Below, in pieces: positions 43,700 through 54,587 of a stretch of 64,000 bases of DNA. Below the pieces are notes generated by a model that saw nothing but the letters and a program-made list of their open reading frames with translations, ran no database searches and had not been told where the DNA came from. The DNA lies in assembly GCF_001556045.1 (NCBI RefSeq), contig NZ_LSIC01000017.1:1-64000 (forward strand), written 5' to 3'. A program made the translations under genes and the position numbers. This DNA is from Bradyrhizobium sp. CCH5-F6. Its GTDB lineage: Bacteria > Pseudomonadota > Alphaproteobacteria > Rhizobiales > Xanthobacteraceae. Position 1 is the stretch's first letter. Every line of letters begins with the position of its first letter.

Positions 43700-45748
43700 A
43701 TGGGACAAGACGTCAGAAGTCCCCGAGGTCCACGGTGCATCGCGCTGGTGGGCCCTTTCCAAAGCGGTAAAACGACACTTCTCGAAGCAATCCTGGCGCG
43801 AACGGGCGCAATCCCGCGCGCCGGCAGCGTGGATGCCGGAACTTCCGTCGGCGACGCCACGCCCGAGGCCCGCCATCACAAGATGACCGTCGGGTTGACT
43901 GCCGCGACCACGAGTTTCATGGGAGACAGCTACACCTTTCTCGATTGTCCCGGTTCCGTCGAGTTTGCCCACGACATGCGCGCCGCGCTTCCCGCGGTCG
44001 ACGCCGCAATCGTGGTGTGCGAAGCCGACGAGAAGAAGCTGCCGCAGCTTCAGATCATCCTGCGCGAGCTGGAGGAGCTGAAGATTCCGCGCTTCCTGTT
44101 CCTCAACAAGATCGACCGCGCCAGCCAGCGCGTCCGCGAGACTCTCGCGACCCTCCAGCCCGCCTCGCGCGTGCCGCTGGTGCTGCGCCAGATCCCGATC
44201 TGGAAGGGCGAGCTGATCGAGGGCTTCGTCGATCTCGCGCTCGAGCGCGCCTTCATCTATCGCGAGCACAAGGCCTCAGAGGTGATCGCGCTCGAAGGCG
44301 GCGATCTCGACCGCGAGAAGGAGGCCCGCTTCTCGATGCTGGAGAAGCTCGCCGACCACGACGACGCGCTGATGGAGCAACTGCTCGAAGACATCCAGCC
44401 GCCGCGCGATGCCGTATTCGACGATCTCGCCCGCGAATTGCGCGAAGGGTTGATCTGTCCCGTGCTGCTGGGCGCCGCCGCGCGCGAGAACGGCGTGCTG
44501 CGCCTGATGAAGGCGCTGCGCCACGAGGCGCCGGGCGTCGCGGACACCGCAAGACGTCTCGGCGTGCCCGAGACCAGGGATGCGATCGGCTACGTCTTCA
44601 AGACGCTGCATTCGCAGCATGGCGGAAAGCTGTCGCTGACGCGGCTGCTCGCCGGCCAAGTCGACGACGGTGCGACGCTGCAATCGTCGTCCGGCGGCGC
44701 AGGGCGCATCTCCGGCATCCTCGCCGTCAACGGCGCCTATGACACCAAGCGCGCGTCGGCCGAAGCCGGCGACACGGTGGCGCTCGCCAAGCTCGATCCG
44801 ATCAGGACCGGCGACACGGTCTCGAACGGCAAGACCCCGCTCGCGGCCTTGATTGCAATCGAGCCGACATCGCCGGTGCTCGCGATCTCGATCGCGGCCA
44901 CCGATCGCAAGGACGACGTGAAGCTCGGCCAGGCGATGGCCCGGCTGCACGAGGAGGATCCCTCGCTGGTCGTGGTGCAGAACGCCCAGACCCACGATAC
45001 GGTGCTGTGGGGGCAGGGCGAGATGCATCTGCGCGTCGCCGGCGAACGGCTGCGCGACCGCTTCGGCGTCAAGGTCACCTCGCATCCGCCCGCGATCGGC
45101 TATCAGGAGACCATTCGCAAGCCGATCGTCCAGCGCGGCCGCCACAAGAAGCAGTCCGGCGGCCACGGCCAGTTCGGCGACGTCGTGCTCGACATCAGGC
45201 CGCTGCCGCGCGGCGACGGCTTCAAGTTCGCCGAGAAGGTGGTGGGCGGCGCGGTGCCCCGCAACTACATCCCGGCGGTGGAGGAAGGCGTCGTCGACGG
45301 GCTGGCGCGTGGCCCGCTCGGCTTCCCCGTCACCGACGTGCAGGTGACGCTGACCGACGGCTCCTATCACAGCGTCGATTCCTCCGACCTCGCCTTCCGC
45401 ACGGCGGCGCGGATCGGGCTCAACGAAGGCCTGCCGCAATGCCAACCGGTGTTGCTGGAGCCGATCCACATGGTCGAGATCGTCTGCCCGACCGAGGCCA
45501 CCGCCAGGATCAACGCGATCCTGTCGGCGCGTCGCGGCCAGATCCTCGGCTTCGACACCCGCGACGGCTGGAGCGGCTGGGACTGCGTCCGCGCCATGAT
45601 GCCGGAAGCCGAGATCGGCGAACTCATCGTCGAGCTGCGCTCGGCCACTGCCGGCGCCGGCAGCTTCACCCGCCAGTTCGACCACATGGCCGAAGTCACC
45701 GGCCGTGCCGCCGACCAGATCATCGCCGCGCATCAACACGCGGCGTGA
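43700..45748 (+). CDS. Elongation factor G-like GTPase (divergent)
   Basis: A 682-residue EF-G-like protein with the five-domain layout: G domain, domains II-V. The P-loop is GPFQSGKTT (residues 18-26), G4 is NKID (136-139). G3 reads DCPGS (82-86), so the His that activates water in canonical EF-G (DTPGH) is Ser86. G2 is also unusual (HHKMTVGLTAATTSF). The C-terminal part keeps EF-G features (GGHGQFGDVVLDIRPL, PRNYIPAVEEGVVDG). It resembles the EF-G2-like subgroup whose members can be non-translocating. The ATG at 43700 has AAGGAGG before it. It is not near the ribosomal operons. The role is unknown. Confidence 0.88.
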   Translation: MGQDVRSPRGPRCIALVGPFQSGKTTLLEAILARTGAIPRAGSVDAGTSVGDATPEARHHKMTVGLTAATTSFMGDSYTFLDCPGSVEFAHDMRAALPAVDAAIVVCEADEKKLPQLQIILRELEELKIPRFLFLNKIDRASQRVRETLATLQPASRVPLVLRQIPIWKGELIEGFVDLALERAFIYREHKASEVIALEGGDLDREKEARFSMLEKLADHDDALMEQLLEDIQPPRDAVFDDLARELREGLICPVLLGAAARENGVLRLMKALRHEAPGVADTARRLGVPETRDAIGYVFKTLHSQHGGKLSLTRLLAGQVDDGATLQSSSGGAGRISGILAVNGAYDTKRASAEAGDTVALAKLDPIRTGDTVSNGKTPLAALIAIEPTSPVLAISIAATDRKDDVKLGQAMARLHEEDPSLVVVQNAQTHDTVLWGQGEMHLRVAGERLRDRFGVKVTSHPPAIGYQETIRKPIVQRGRHKKQSGGHGQFGDVVLDIRPLPRGDGFKFAEKVVGGAVPRNYIPAVEEGVVDGLARGPLGFPVTDVQVTLTDGSYHSVDSSDLAFRTAARIGLNEGLPQCQPVLLEPIHMVEIVCPTEATARINAILSARRGQILGFDTRDGWSGWDCVRAMMPEAEIGELIVELRSATAGAGSFTRQFDHMAEVTGRAADQIIAAHQHAA

Positions 45749-45762
45749 TCGGTTAGGGAGGT

Positions 45763-45822
45763 GACGGCCTCTCTCTCCCTCTCCCCGTTCTTCATGGGGA
45801 GAGGGCAGGGTGAGGGGCTGCC
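45763..45822. repeat. Partial CCTCTCCC repeat
   Basis: CCTCTCCCCGTTCTTCATGG and GGGGAGAGGGCAGGGTGAGG make one stem of the same family as 42796-42943; the second half is missing. It lies just after the EF-G-like gene. Confidence 0.6.
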
Positions 45823-45864
45823 TCCGCGCGTGCGGAGCTTCCTTTAGGCTGCGGTTTCTCCAAG

Positions 45865-45945
45865 CGTCATTGCGAGCGCAGCGAAGCAATCCAGAGTCTT
45901 TCCGCGGCGGGATTCTGGATTGCTTCGCTGCGCTCGCAATGACGG
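45865..45945. repeat. Palindromic intergenic repeat, CGTCATTGCGAGCG family
   Basis: CGTCATTGCGAGCGCAGCGA at the left and TCGCTGCGCTCGCAATGACG at the right are perfect inverted copies, and AAGCAATCCAGA / TCTGGATTGCTT form the inner arms. The same element occurs at 33691-33779. Confidence 0.9.
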
Positions 45946-45970
45946 AGGAGGCGCTTGCATTCGTCCTAAG

Positions 45971-45989
45971 ATGATGTATTTTACATCAT
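45971..45989. promoter_or_regulatory. Perfect 8-bp inverted repeat upstream of the XRE regulator
   Basis: ATGATGTA (45971-45978), TTT, TACATCAT (45982-45989). It stands in the AT-rich stretch 45968-46028, about 50 bp before the start of the XRE gene. This is the typical position for an autoregulatory operator of a helix-turn-helix protein. The stretch also contains TATATG and TATAG hexamers that could be the -10 region. Confidence 0.6.
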
Positions 45990-46037
45990 TGTATATGTGT
46001 AGGATATCACTTATAGTATCTCATACGTGAGGCCAAG

Positions 46038-46310
46038 TTGATCACGTCATTTCAGATGCGGGCGGCGCGGGCGCTGCTCGGCATTGACCAGAAAGCCTTG
46101 GCCGAGCTCGCCGGCGTGTCGCTGCCGACCATCCAGCGGATGGAGGCTTCTACCGGCAATGTTCGCGGCGTCGTCGAGACCCTGATCAAGGTGGTCGACG
46201 CGTTCGATCGGGCCGGCGTCGAGCTGATCGGCGAGCAGGCGCGCAGCGACAGCGGCGGGCGTGGCGTTCGTCTCAAGGAGCCGGGGCCGCCGCGACGGGT
46301 GGGGGCATGA
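46038..46310 (+). CDS. XRE-family helix-turn-helix regulator
   Basis: A 90-residue protein with a lambda-repressor-type HTH at residues 3-60 (QMRAARALLGIDQKALAELAGVSLPTIQRMEAS), followed by a short C-terminal tail rich in Gly and Pro. I chose the TTG at 46038; an in-frame ATG at 46056 would remove six residues and part of the first helix. Next to it on the same strand is a SulP anion transporter, an arrangement I recall from other Rhizobiales, so this is its probable regulator. The palindrome at 45971-45989 is a candidate self-operator. Confidence 0.87.
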   Translation: MITSFQMRAARALLGIDQKALAELAGVSLPTIQRMEASTGNVRGVVETLIKVVDAFDRAGVELIGEQARSDSGGRGVRLKEPGPPRRVGA

Positions 46311-46422
46311 TCTTGTATTGATCGTGCTCGGGATCAGGATGAGCTAGCGCATCGTCGCGCCTCGGCAACACGCGACGCACGATGCTTCGGGGCATTGTGG
46401 GGCAGCGGAGCACTTTGCTGAG

Positions 46423-48165
46423 ATGAGCATCACGAGCGATCACGCGGGCAAACTGCATCAGCTTCGCCGGCCGACCTTTGCCGAACTGTATCTGCCAAAG
46501 CTCGTCACCGTCTGGCGCGAAGGCTATGGCTTGGCGGACTTCCGTGCCGACGTTTTCGCGGGCCTGACGGTCGCGATCGTCGCGCTGCCGCTGTCGATGG
46601 CGATCGCCATCGCCTCGGGCGTGACGCCCGACCGCGGCCTCTACACCGCCGTCGTCGGCGGCTTCATCGCATCCCTGCTCGGCGGCAGCCGGTTCCAGAT
46701 CGGCGGACCTGCCGGCGCCTTCATCGTCCTGGTCGCCGCGACCGCGGAGCGTCACGGCGTCGACGGTGTCATCCTCGCGACCCTGATGGCGGGCCTGTTC
46801 CTGATCGCCGCGGGCCTGTTGCGGGTCGGCACCTACATCAAGTTCATTCCCTATCCGGTGACGGTCGGCTTCACCGCCGGCATCGCGGTCATCATCTTTG
46901 CCAGCCAGCTCCGCGATCTCTCAGGCATCACGCTCACGGGGAAGGAACCCAGCGAGTTCGTGCCGAAGCTCGTCGCGCTCGCCGGCGGCCTCAACACCGT
47001 CAATCCGTCCGCCGTCGCGGTCGCCATCGTCAGCATCGCCATCATCGCCGCCTTGCGGCGCTGGCGGCCGTCCTGGCCCGGTATTCTGATCGCGGTCGTG
47101 TTTGCTGCGGTCGCGACTGCGCTGCTGTCGCTCCCCGTCGAGACCATCGGCTCGCGCTTCGGCGGCATTCCGCGCGAACTTCCCTCGCCGGCGCTGCCCG
47201 CGTTCTCGCTGGAGAAGGCAAGGGCGGTGCTGCCGGACGCGATCGCCTTCGCGCTGCTGGCCGCCATCGAATCGCTGCTGTCGGCGGTGGTCGCCGACGG
47301 CATGACCGGCCGCCGTCACCGCTCGAATTGCGAGCTGGTGGCGCAAGGCGCGGCCAATATAGGCTCGGCGCTGTTCGGCGGCATCTGCGTCACCGGCCTG
47401 ATCGCTCGCACCGCCACCAACATCCGCGCCGGCGCGCGCGGTCCGCTCGCGGGCATGCTGCATTCGGTGTTCCTGCTGCTGTTCATGCTGATCGCGGCGC
47501 CGCTGGCGAGCTACATTCCGCTGGCCGCGCTCGCCTCGGTCCTGGTCGTGGTGGCCTGGACCATGGCGGAGAAGCACGAATTCGCCACGCTCCTGCGCTC
47601 ATCATGGGGCGATGCCGTCGTGCTGCTTTCGACTTTCCTGCTCACGGTCTTCCGCGACCTGACCGAAGGCATTCTCGTCGGCTTCGCACTCGGCGCGGTG
47701 CTGTTCATTCACCGCATGTCGGAGATGACGGGCATTGAGGAGCGCGCACCGTTCGTAGCCGCCGATCGACCCGACGACGGCAACGGCGCGCGTGTTCCCT
47801 ACGATCCCGCCCTCGCGGTCGATCGCGACGTGCTGGTCTATCGCATCACCGGTGCGTTCTTCTTCGGCGCCGCCTCGGCGATCGGCAGCGTGCTCGACGG
47901 CGTCGCCGACGGGCGCAAGGCCTTCGTGGTCGACTTCGCCGCGGTGCCGTTCCTGGATTCGACCGCGGCCAACGTGCTTGGCCGCGTCGCCGCCAAGGCG
48001 CACCGCCAGGGCATCAGGCTGTTCATCACGGGAGCCTCGCCCACGGTCCGCCGCGCGCTGCTCACCCATGGTGTCACGCCGCCGCGCGCGCGCTATCGCA
48101 CGAGCCTCGAGCGCGCCATCGCCGACATCAAGGGCTCTGCGCCCGCTGAGGCTGCCGCGGACTAG
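46423..48165 (+). CDS. SulP-family inorganic anion transporter
   Basis: A 580-residue inner-membrane transporter with about 12 segments and a C-terminal STAS domain. The N-terminal membrane region carries the SulP motif (FAGLTVAIVALPLSMAIAIASGV and PDRGLYTAVVGGFIASLLGGSRFQIGGPAGAF). STAS covers about 455-565 (ALAVDRDVLVYRITGAFFFGAAS, FVVDFAAVPFLDSTAANVL). It may take up sulfate, bicarbonate or dicarboxylates, and the substrate is not readable. It follows the XRE gene by about 110 bp and likely shares its promoter or is controlled by it. Confidence 0.94.
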   Translation: MSITSDHAGKLHQLRRPTFAELYLPKLVTVWREGYGLADFRADVFAGLTVAIVALPLSMAIAIASGVTPDRGLYTAVVGGFIASLLGGSRFQIGGPAGAFIVLVAATAERHGVDGVILATLMAGLFLIAAGLLRVGTYIKFIPYPVTVGFTAGIAVIIFASQLRDLSGITLTGKEPSEFVPKLVALAGGLNTVNPSAVAVAIVSIAIIAALRRWRPSWPGILIAVVFAAVATALLSLPVETIGSRFGGIPRELPSPALPAFSLEKARAVLPDAIAFALLAAIESLLSAVVADGMTGRRHRSNCELVAQGAANIGSALFGGICVTGLIARTATNIRAGARGPLAGMLHSVFLLLFMLIAAPLASYIPLAALASVLVVVAWTMAEKHEFATLLRSSWGDAVVLLSTFLLTVFRDLTEGILVGFALGAVLFIHRMSEMTGIEERAPFVAADRPDDGNGARVPYDPALAVDRDVLVYRITGAFFFGAASAIGSVLDGVADGRKAFVVDFAAVPFLDSTAANVLGRVAAKAHRQGIRLFITGASPTVRRALLTHGVTPPRARYRTSLERAIADIKGSAPAEAAAD

Positions 48166-48237
48166 CGGGCGTCCCGCGCGCTTGACAGACCCCGCCGGAC
48201 GCGAAATGGATCGCCTCGGAAACGACCCGAGGGAAAG

Positions 48238-49077
48238 ATGACCGCGCGCAAGACCCCCGCAGCCTGTCTGATCGGATGGCCGGCGGCGCATTCGCGCTCG
48301 CCACTGATCCATCATCACTGGCTGCGCACGCTCGGCATCGAGGGCGGCTACGTCATCGAGGCGGTGCCGCCCGAGGACCTGCGCGATTTCGTGCTGCGGC
48401 TGTCGTTGCGCGGCTTCGTCGGTGCCAACGTCACCATCCCGCACAAGGAAGGCGTGCTGGCGCTGTCGACGCCCGACGCCCGCGCACAGGCGGTCGGCGC
48501 AGCGAACACGCTGTGGTTTGCCGATGGCGAGCTGCGTTCGACCAACACCGACGTCGAAGGCTTCATCAACAATCTCGACGCCAGCGCGCCAGGCTGGGGC
48601 GCGGCCGAGGAGGCGCTGGTGCTTGGCGCCGGAGGATCCTCGCGCGCGGTCGTGTTCGGCCTGCTCGAACGCGGCATCAAATGCGTGCACGTCGCCAATC
48701 GTACCGTCGCGCGGGCCGAGACGCTGGCAAAGCAGTTCGGGCCGAACGTGCGTCCGCTGCCGTGGGACGCGATCGACGACGTGCTGCCGCGCGCAGGACT
48801 TCTCGTGAACACGACCTCGCTCGGCATGCGCGGCCAGCCTTCACTCGATGTTGATGTCGCACGCCTGCCGCAAGCGGCAGTCGTTGCCGATCTCGTCTAT
48901 GTTCCGCTGGTGACGCCGCTGCTCGCCGCGGCAAGGGCGCGCGGCCTGAAGACCGCCGACGGGCTCGGCATGCTGCTGCACCAGGCGGTGCGCGGCTTCG
49001 AGCTGTGGTTCGGCCGGCGGCCCGAGGTCACCGCCGAGCTCCGTGCGCTGGTCGAGGCCGATCTCACAAAGACTTGA
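48238..49077 (+). CDS. aroE: Shikimate dehydrogenase family protein
   Basis: A 279-residue enzyme: SRSPLIHHHW near residues 19-28, Lys70 (IPHKEG), Asn90 (GAANTLW) and Asp105 (STNTDVEGF) are the shikimate contact and catalytic residues. The Rossmann loop GAGGSSRAVVFGLLE and VANRTVARAETLA make the cofactor site, where the Asn-Arg-Thr triad signals NADP preference. This supports the shikimate 5-dehydrogenase reaction (dehydroshikimate to shikimate). Paralogs of AroE/YdiB type exist, and coupling to aromatic synthesis is only assumed. No neighbour belongs to that pathway. Confidence 0.9.
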   Translation: MTARKTPAACLIGWPAAHSRSPLIHHHWLRTLGIEGGYVIEAVPPEDLRDFVLRLSLRGFVGANVTIPHKEGVLALSTPDARAQAVGAANTLWFADGELRSTNTDVEGFINNLDASAPGWGAAEEALVLGAGGSSRAVVFGLLERGIKCVHVANRTVARAETLAKQFGPNVRPLPWDAIDDVLPRAGLLVNTTSLGMRGQPSLDVDVARLPQAAVVADLVYVPLVTPLLAAARARGLKTADGLGMLLHQAVRGFELWFGRRPEVTAELRALVEADLTKT

Positions 49078-49143
49078 GAGGGACGCGGCGAATAGCACAC
49101 CATCTCCGGAGTTCTACCCCCGTGGGGACGATCGGAGACCATC

Positions 49144-49770
49144 ATGACGATTCAACGCGCTACTTTCACACGTCCACTGATCGCCGTCGCGATGGTGGTC
49201 GTCTCGACTTACTGCGCCTTCGCCCAGAGGGCGCCGGTGCCGACGCGCGTGCGCGGCACCATCGAAAGCGTCAATAACGACACCATGCAGGTCAAGTCGC
49301 GCACCGGCGAGGACGTGAAGCTTCACCTCGCTTCTGACGTGAACGTGTCGGGCATTACCAGGATTTCACTCGCCGACGTCAAGCCGGGTTCGTTCATCGG
49401 CGCGACCACCGTGCCGGGACCGGACGGCAGCCAGAACGCCGTCGAGGTCCACGTGTTTCCGGAGAGCATGCGCGGCACCGGCGAAGGCTCGCGGCCCTGG
49501 GACCTCAAGCCGAACTCCAGCATGACCAATGCGACGGTGGCCGAAAGCGTCGTCGGCAACGACGGTCACACGCTGCTGGTCAAGTACAAGGACGGCGAGA
49601 AGAAGGTGTTCGTCGCCGACAACACGCCGGTGGTGACCTTCGTGCCGAGCGACAAATCCGAGTTGAAGCCGGGCGCCAAGGTCATCGCCTTCATCAAGCA
49701 ATTGCCGGATGGCTCGTTCGAGGCCAACCGCGTCAGCGTCGGCCGCGACGGCCTCACGCCGCCGATGTGA
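49144..49770 (+). CDS. Hypothetical exported protein (beta-rich)
   Basis: A 208-residue protein with a signal peptide (FTRPLIAVAMVVVSTYCAFAQ), probably periplasmic. The mature part consists of two similar modules: VRGTIESVNNDTMQVKSRTGEDVKLHL near residue 36 and VAESVVGNDGHTLLVKYKDGEKKVFV near residue 132. Each resembles a DUF5666-like OB-fold repeat. The ATG at 49144 begins the signal. It is followed by a palindromic repeat. Its function is unknown. Confidence 0.8.
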   Translation: MTIQRATFTRPLIAVAMVVVSTYCAFAQRAPVPTRVRGTIESVNNDTMQVKSRTGEDVKLHLASDVNVSGITRISLADVKPGSFIGATTVPGPDGSQNAVEVHVFPESMRGTGEGSRPWDLKPNSSMTNATVAESVVGNDGHTLLVKYKDGEKKVFVADNTPVVTFVPSDKSELKPGAKVIAFIKQLPDGSFEANRVSVGRDGLTPPM

Positions 49771-49788
49771 GGTGGGGAGGTACGCTTC

Positions 49789-51328
<1,540 letters not shown>

Positions 51329-51550
51329 AGGCGGGGTTCCCGCCCCGGTGCGGCTTTCCGGCAGGAAATATAGTGTTAACAGGATCTTACCGAGCCGGCC
51401 GCTGCCGGTTCCGTAATGATTCATCATATTTTTTGAAGCCAAGTTAGCCGCAATGGGACTATAAGACCCCAAGCAAATCAGGGATGCGGGCCTCCTTCGG
51501 GCAGCCCGTGGTTGCGAGGGGATCCCCTGGTTGTTGCCTTGGGGGACGAT

Positions 51551-52894
51551 ATGAGCCGCAAATATTTCGGGACGGACGGGATCAGGGGCCGCGCCAACGG
51601 ACTGATCACGCCGGAGCTCGCGCTCAAGGTCGGCCAGGCCGCTGGCCTGGCGTTTCAGCGCGGCGACCACCGCCACCGGGTCGTGATCGGCAAGGACACG
51701 CGGCTGTCCGGCTACATGATCGAATATGCGATGGTTGCAGGCTTCACCTCGGTCGGCATGGACGTGCTGCTGGTCGGCCCGATGCCGACACCGGCCGTCG
51801 CGATGCTGACCAAGTCGATGCGCGCCGACCTCGGCGTGATGATCTCGGCCTCGCACAATCTGTTCGAGGACAACGGCATCAAGCTGTTCGGGCCGCAGGG
51901 CTTCAAGCTTTCCGACGACGTCGAGAAGCAGATCGAGCAGCTGCTCGACGAGTCTCTCGACAAGCGGCTCGCACAGAGCGCGAGCCTCGGGCGCGCCCGC
52001 CGTATCGACGGCGTGCACGACCGCTACATCGAATTCGCCAAGCGCACGCTGCCGCGCGATCTGTCGCTGGACGGCCTGCGCGTCGTGGTCGATTGCGCGA
52101 ACGGTGCCGCCTACAAGGTGGTGCCGGAGGCGCTGTGGGAGCTGGGCGCCGACGTCGTGCCGATCGGCGTCGAGCCCGACGGCTTCAACATCAACAAGGA
52201 ATGCGGCTCGACTTCGCCGGAAGCACTGTCGAAAAAGGTGCGCGAGATGCGCGCCGACATCGGCATCGCGCTCGACGGTGACGCCGACCGCGTCATCCTG
52301 GTCGACGAGCGCGGCCACGTCGTCGACGGCGACCAGTTGCTCGCGGTGATCGCGCAGAGCTGGAAGGAAGACGGCCGGCTGTCGCGGCCGGGCATCGTCG
52401 CCACCGTGATGTCCAATCTCGGGCTCGAACGCTTCCTGCAAGGGCAGGGGCTCGAACTCGTGCGAACGCCGGTCGGCGACCGCTACGTGCTCGAGCAGAT
52501 GCTGAACGGCGGCTACAATCTCGGCGGCGAGCAGTCCGGCCACATCATCCTGTCCGACTATGCCACCACCGGCGACGGCTTCGTTGCCGCCTTGCAGGTG
52601 CTGGCCGTGGTGCAGAAGCTGCGCCGTCCCGTCTCCGAAGTCTGCCACCGCTTCGATCCGCTGCCGCAGATCCTCAAGAACGTTCGCCACAAGGGCGGCA
52701 AGCCGCTCGACGATTCCGACGTCAAGTCGGCGATCTCGGACGGCGAGAAGCGGCTCAACGGCCACGGCCGTCTCTTGATCCGCTCCTCGGGCACGGAGCC
52801 CGTGATCCGCGTCATGGGCGAAGGCGAGGACCGCATCCTGGTCGAAGACGTCGTCGACACCATCGTCCTGGCGCTCGGCCAGGCCGCGGCGTAG
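51551..52894 (+). CDS. glmM: Phosphoglucosamine mutase
   Basis: Converts glucosamine 6-phosphate to glucosamine 1-phosphate for UDP-GlcNAc, hence peptidoglycan and LPS. The product has 447 residues. The active-site phosphoserine is Ser101 in [14 protein letters not shown], the metal loop is DGDADR, and the sugar loop GEQSGH and the phosphate-binding [15 protein letters not shown] are seen. The ATG at 51551 follows GGGGGACGAT. It is probably monocistronic in this window: the next gene lies past a palindromic repeat. Confidence 0.96.
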   Translation: MSRKYFGTDGIRGRANGLITPELALKVGQAAGLAFQRGDHRHRVVIGKDTRLSGYMIEYAMVAGFTSVGMDVLLVGPMPTPAVAMLTKSMRADLGVMISASHNLFEDNGIKLFGPQGFKLSDDVEKQIEQLLDESLDKRLAQSASLGRARRIDGVHDRYIEFAKRTLPRDLSLDGLRVVVDCANGAAYKVVPEALWELGADVVPIGVEPDGFNINKECGSTSPEALSKKVREMRADIGIALDGDADRVILVDERGHVVDGDQLLAVIAQSWKEDGRLSRPGIVATVMSNLGLERFLQGQGLELVRTPVGDRYVLEQMLNGGYNLGGEQSGHIILSDYATTGDGFVAALQVLAVVQKLRRPVSEVCHRFDPLPQILKNVRHKGGKPLDDSDVKSAISDGEKRLNGHGRLLIRSSGTEPVIRVMGEGEDRILVEDVVDTIVLALGQAAA

Positions 52895-52903
52895 GGCACA
52901 ACT

Positions 52904-52989
52904 GTAGCCCGGATGGAGCGAAGCGAAATCCGGGATTCGCGCAACAGGCGATAAGGACCCGGATTGCGCTTCGCTCCATCCGGGCTACG
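52904..52989. repeat. Palindromic intergenic repeat, GTAGCCCGGATGGAGCG family
   Basis: GTAGCCCGGATGGAGCGAAG at the left and CTTCGCTCCATCCGGGCTAC at the right are perfect inverted copies, with inner arms AATCCGGG / CCCGGATT. It lies between glmM and the MFS gene. Confidence 0.9.
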
Positions 52990-53100
52990 AACCTCGCAGC
53001 AGGGACCACGCATCCCAGCCATTTGCGATTGGTGGTGGTTCGGCCGTCGCCACCATCGTACCCAAGAGCTCGCGGCAGCCTGCCGCGCCGGGATGCTTCA

Positions 53101-54351
53101 GTGAACAAGCCTGTCGTCGTCTCCGAGGAAACGCTGACCGAGCCCGTCGTCGTCGCCGACGTGGCGCCCGCTGCCGCCAGGGCCGCGGGGCCGGCTTATG
53201 TCGTGCTTGCCGGCATCAGCTTCTCGCACTTCCTCAACGACACCATGCAGTCGCTGATCGCCTCGGTGTATCCGATCCTGAAGGACACCTACGCGCTCGA
53301 CTTCGCGCAGATCGGCATGATCACGCTGGCTTTCCAGTTCACGGCCTCGCTGCTGCAGCCGGTGGTCGGCCACTATACCGACAAGAAGGCGCAGCCCTAT
53401 TCGCTGGCGATCGGCATGGCCGCGACGTTCTTCGGCCTGTTGCTGCTCAGCGCCGCGCACCAATATCTCGTCATCCTCGTCGCCGCCGCGTTGGTCGGCC
53501 TCGGTTCGGCGGTGTTTCACCCCGAGTCGGCGCGCATCGCGCGGCTCGCGTCCGGCGGCCGCTACGGCTTTGCGCAATCGGTGTTCCAGCTCGGCGGCAG
53601 TTTCGGCACCTCGATGGGACCGGTGCTGGCGGCGCTGATCGTGGTGCCGTTCGGTCAGGGCAGCATCGCCTGGTTCTCTTCGATCGCCTTCCTCGCGATC
53701 CTCATCCTCTGGCGCATCGGCCGCTGGTACGCACCGCAGATCAAGGCGAAGAAGGCGACCCCCGTTCACACCGAGCCGGGCGGGCCGAGCTCGCGCCGTG
53801 TCGCGGCGGCGCTGCTCGTGCTGGTCGCGCTGTTGTTCTCGAAACAGCTCTACGTCTCGAGCCTGTCGAGCTACTACATCTTCTATCTGATCGACCGCTT
53901 CGGCGTGTCGACGCAGGCAGCCCAGATCTATCTCTTCGTCTTCCTGGCGGCGAACGCTGTGGGCGCGTTTCTCGGAGGTCCGTTGGGCGATCGGTTCGGA
54001 CGCAAGATCGTAATCTGGATCTCGATTCTCGGCGCGCTTCCGTTCACGCTGGCGCTGCCTTATGCGGGGCTCGTCGGCAGCGCCGTTCTCAGCGTCGTCA
54101 TCGGTCTGATCATCTCCTCGACGACGTCGTCGATCATCGTGTTCGCGCAGGAGCTGGTGCCGCACCGCTTCGGCATGATCTCCGGCGTGTTCTTCGGCGT
54201 CGCCTTCGGCATCGGGGGCCTGGGCGCGGCCGTGCTCGGCAAGCTCGCCGACCACACCTCGATCGCGTTCGTCTACCAGGTCTGTGCCTGGCTTCCGGCG
54301 ATCGGGCTCCTCGCGGTATTCCTGCCCAAGCTGCCGCGGCACGTGCGTTGA
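53101..54351 (+). CDS. MFS transporter (fosmidomycin-resistance type)
   Basis: A 416-residue major facilitator with 12 segments. The SFSHFLNDTMQSLIASVYPIL start and YTDKKAQPYSLAIGMAATFFGLLLLS loop (loop 2-3 motif) match the Fsr subgroup, which exports fosmidomycin and related drugs. GSAVFHPESARIARLASGGRYGFAQSVFQLGGSFG is also typical. I chose the GTG at 53101; an upstream ATG at 53023 would add 26 residues with no homology-like features. It lies downstream of glmM on the same strand, past a repeat. The natural substrate is unknown. Confidence 0.88.
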   Translation: MNKPVVVSEETLTEPVVVADVAPAAARAAGPAYVVLAGISFSHFLNDTMQSLIASVYPILKDTYALDFAQIGMITLAFQFTASLLQPVVGHYTDKKAQPYSLAIGMAATFFGLLLLSAAHQYLVILVAAALVGLGSAVFHPESARIARLASGGRYGFAQSVFQLGGSFGTSMGPVLAALIVVPFGQGSIAWFSSIAFLAILILWRIGRWYAPQIKAKKATPVHTEPGGPSSRRVAAALLVLVALLFSKQLYVSSLSSYYIFYLIDRFGVSTQAAQIYLFVFLAANAVGAFLGGPLGDRFGRKIVIWISILGALPFTLALPYAGLVGSAVLSVVIGLIISSTTSSIIVFAQELVPHRFGMISGVFFGVAFGIGGLGAAVLGKLADHTSIAFVYQVCAWLPAIGLLAVFLPKLPRHVR

Positions 54352-54587
54352 CGCATCCTGTCTCGCCGCCTTCCAGCTTCACACATCGTTAGGAAATGCG
54401 GCGAAGTCGCCGCATTTGGCGCGGCGTTTTTGCAACGCTGGCGAGGGGCGCGCGTGTGCGTAGAGAAAAAATCAACCTTAAAAATTAGGGTTAAGTGGCG
54501 CTTAAACATTTGCTGGCATCGTCCGGGCCGTGAGTTTCCAGAACGTGAGGCGTCGGTGTTGCCTCACCGGCCAAAAGGACGAAGCCA

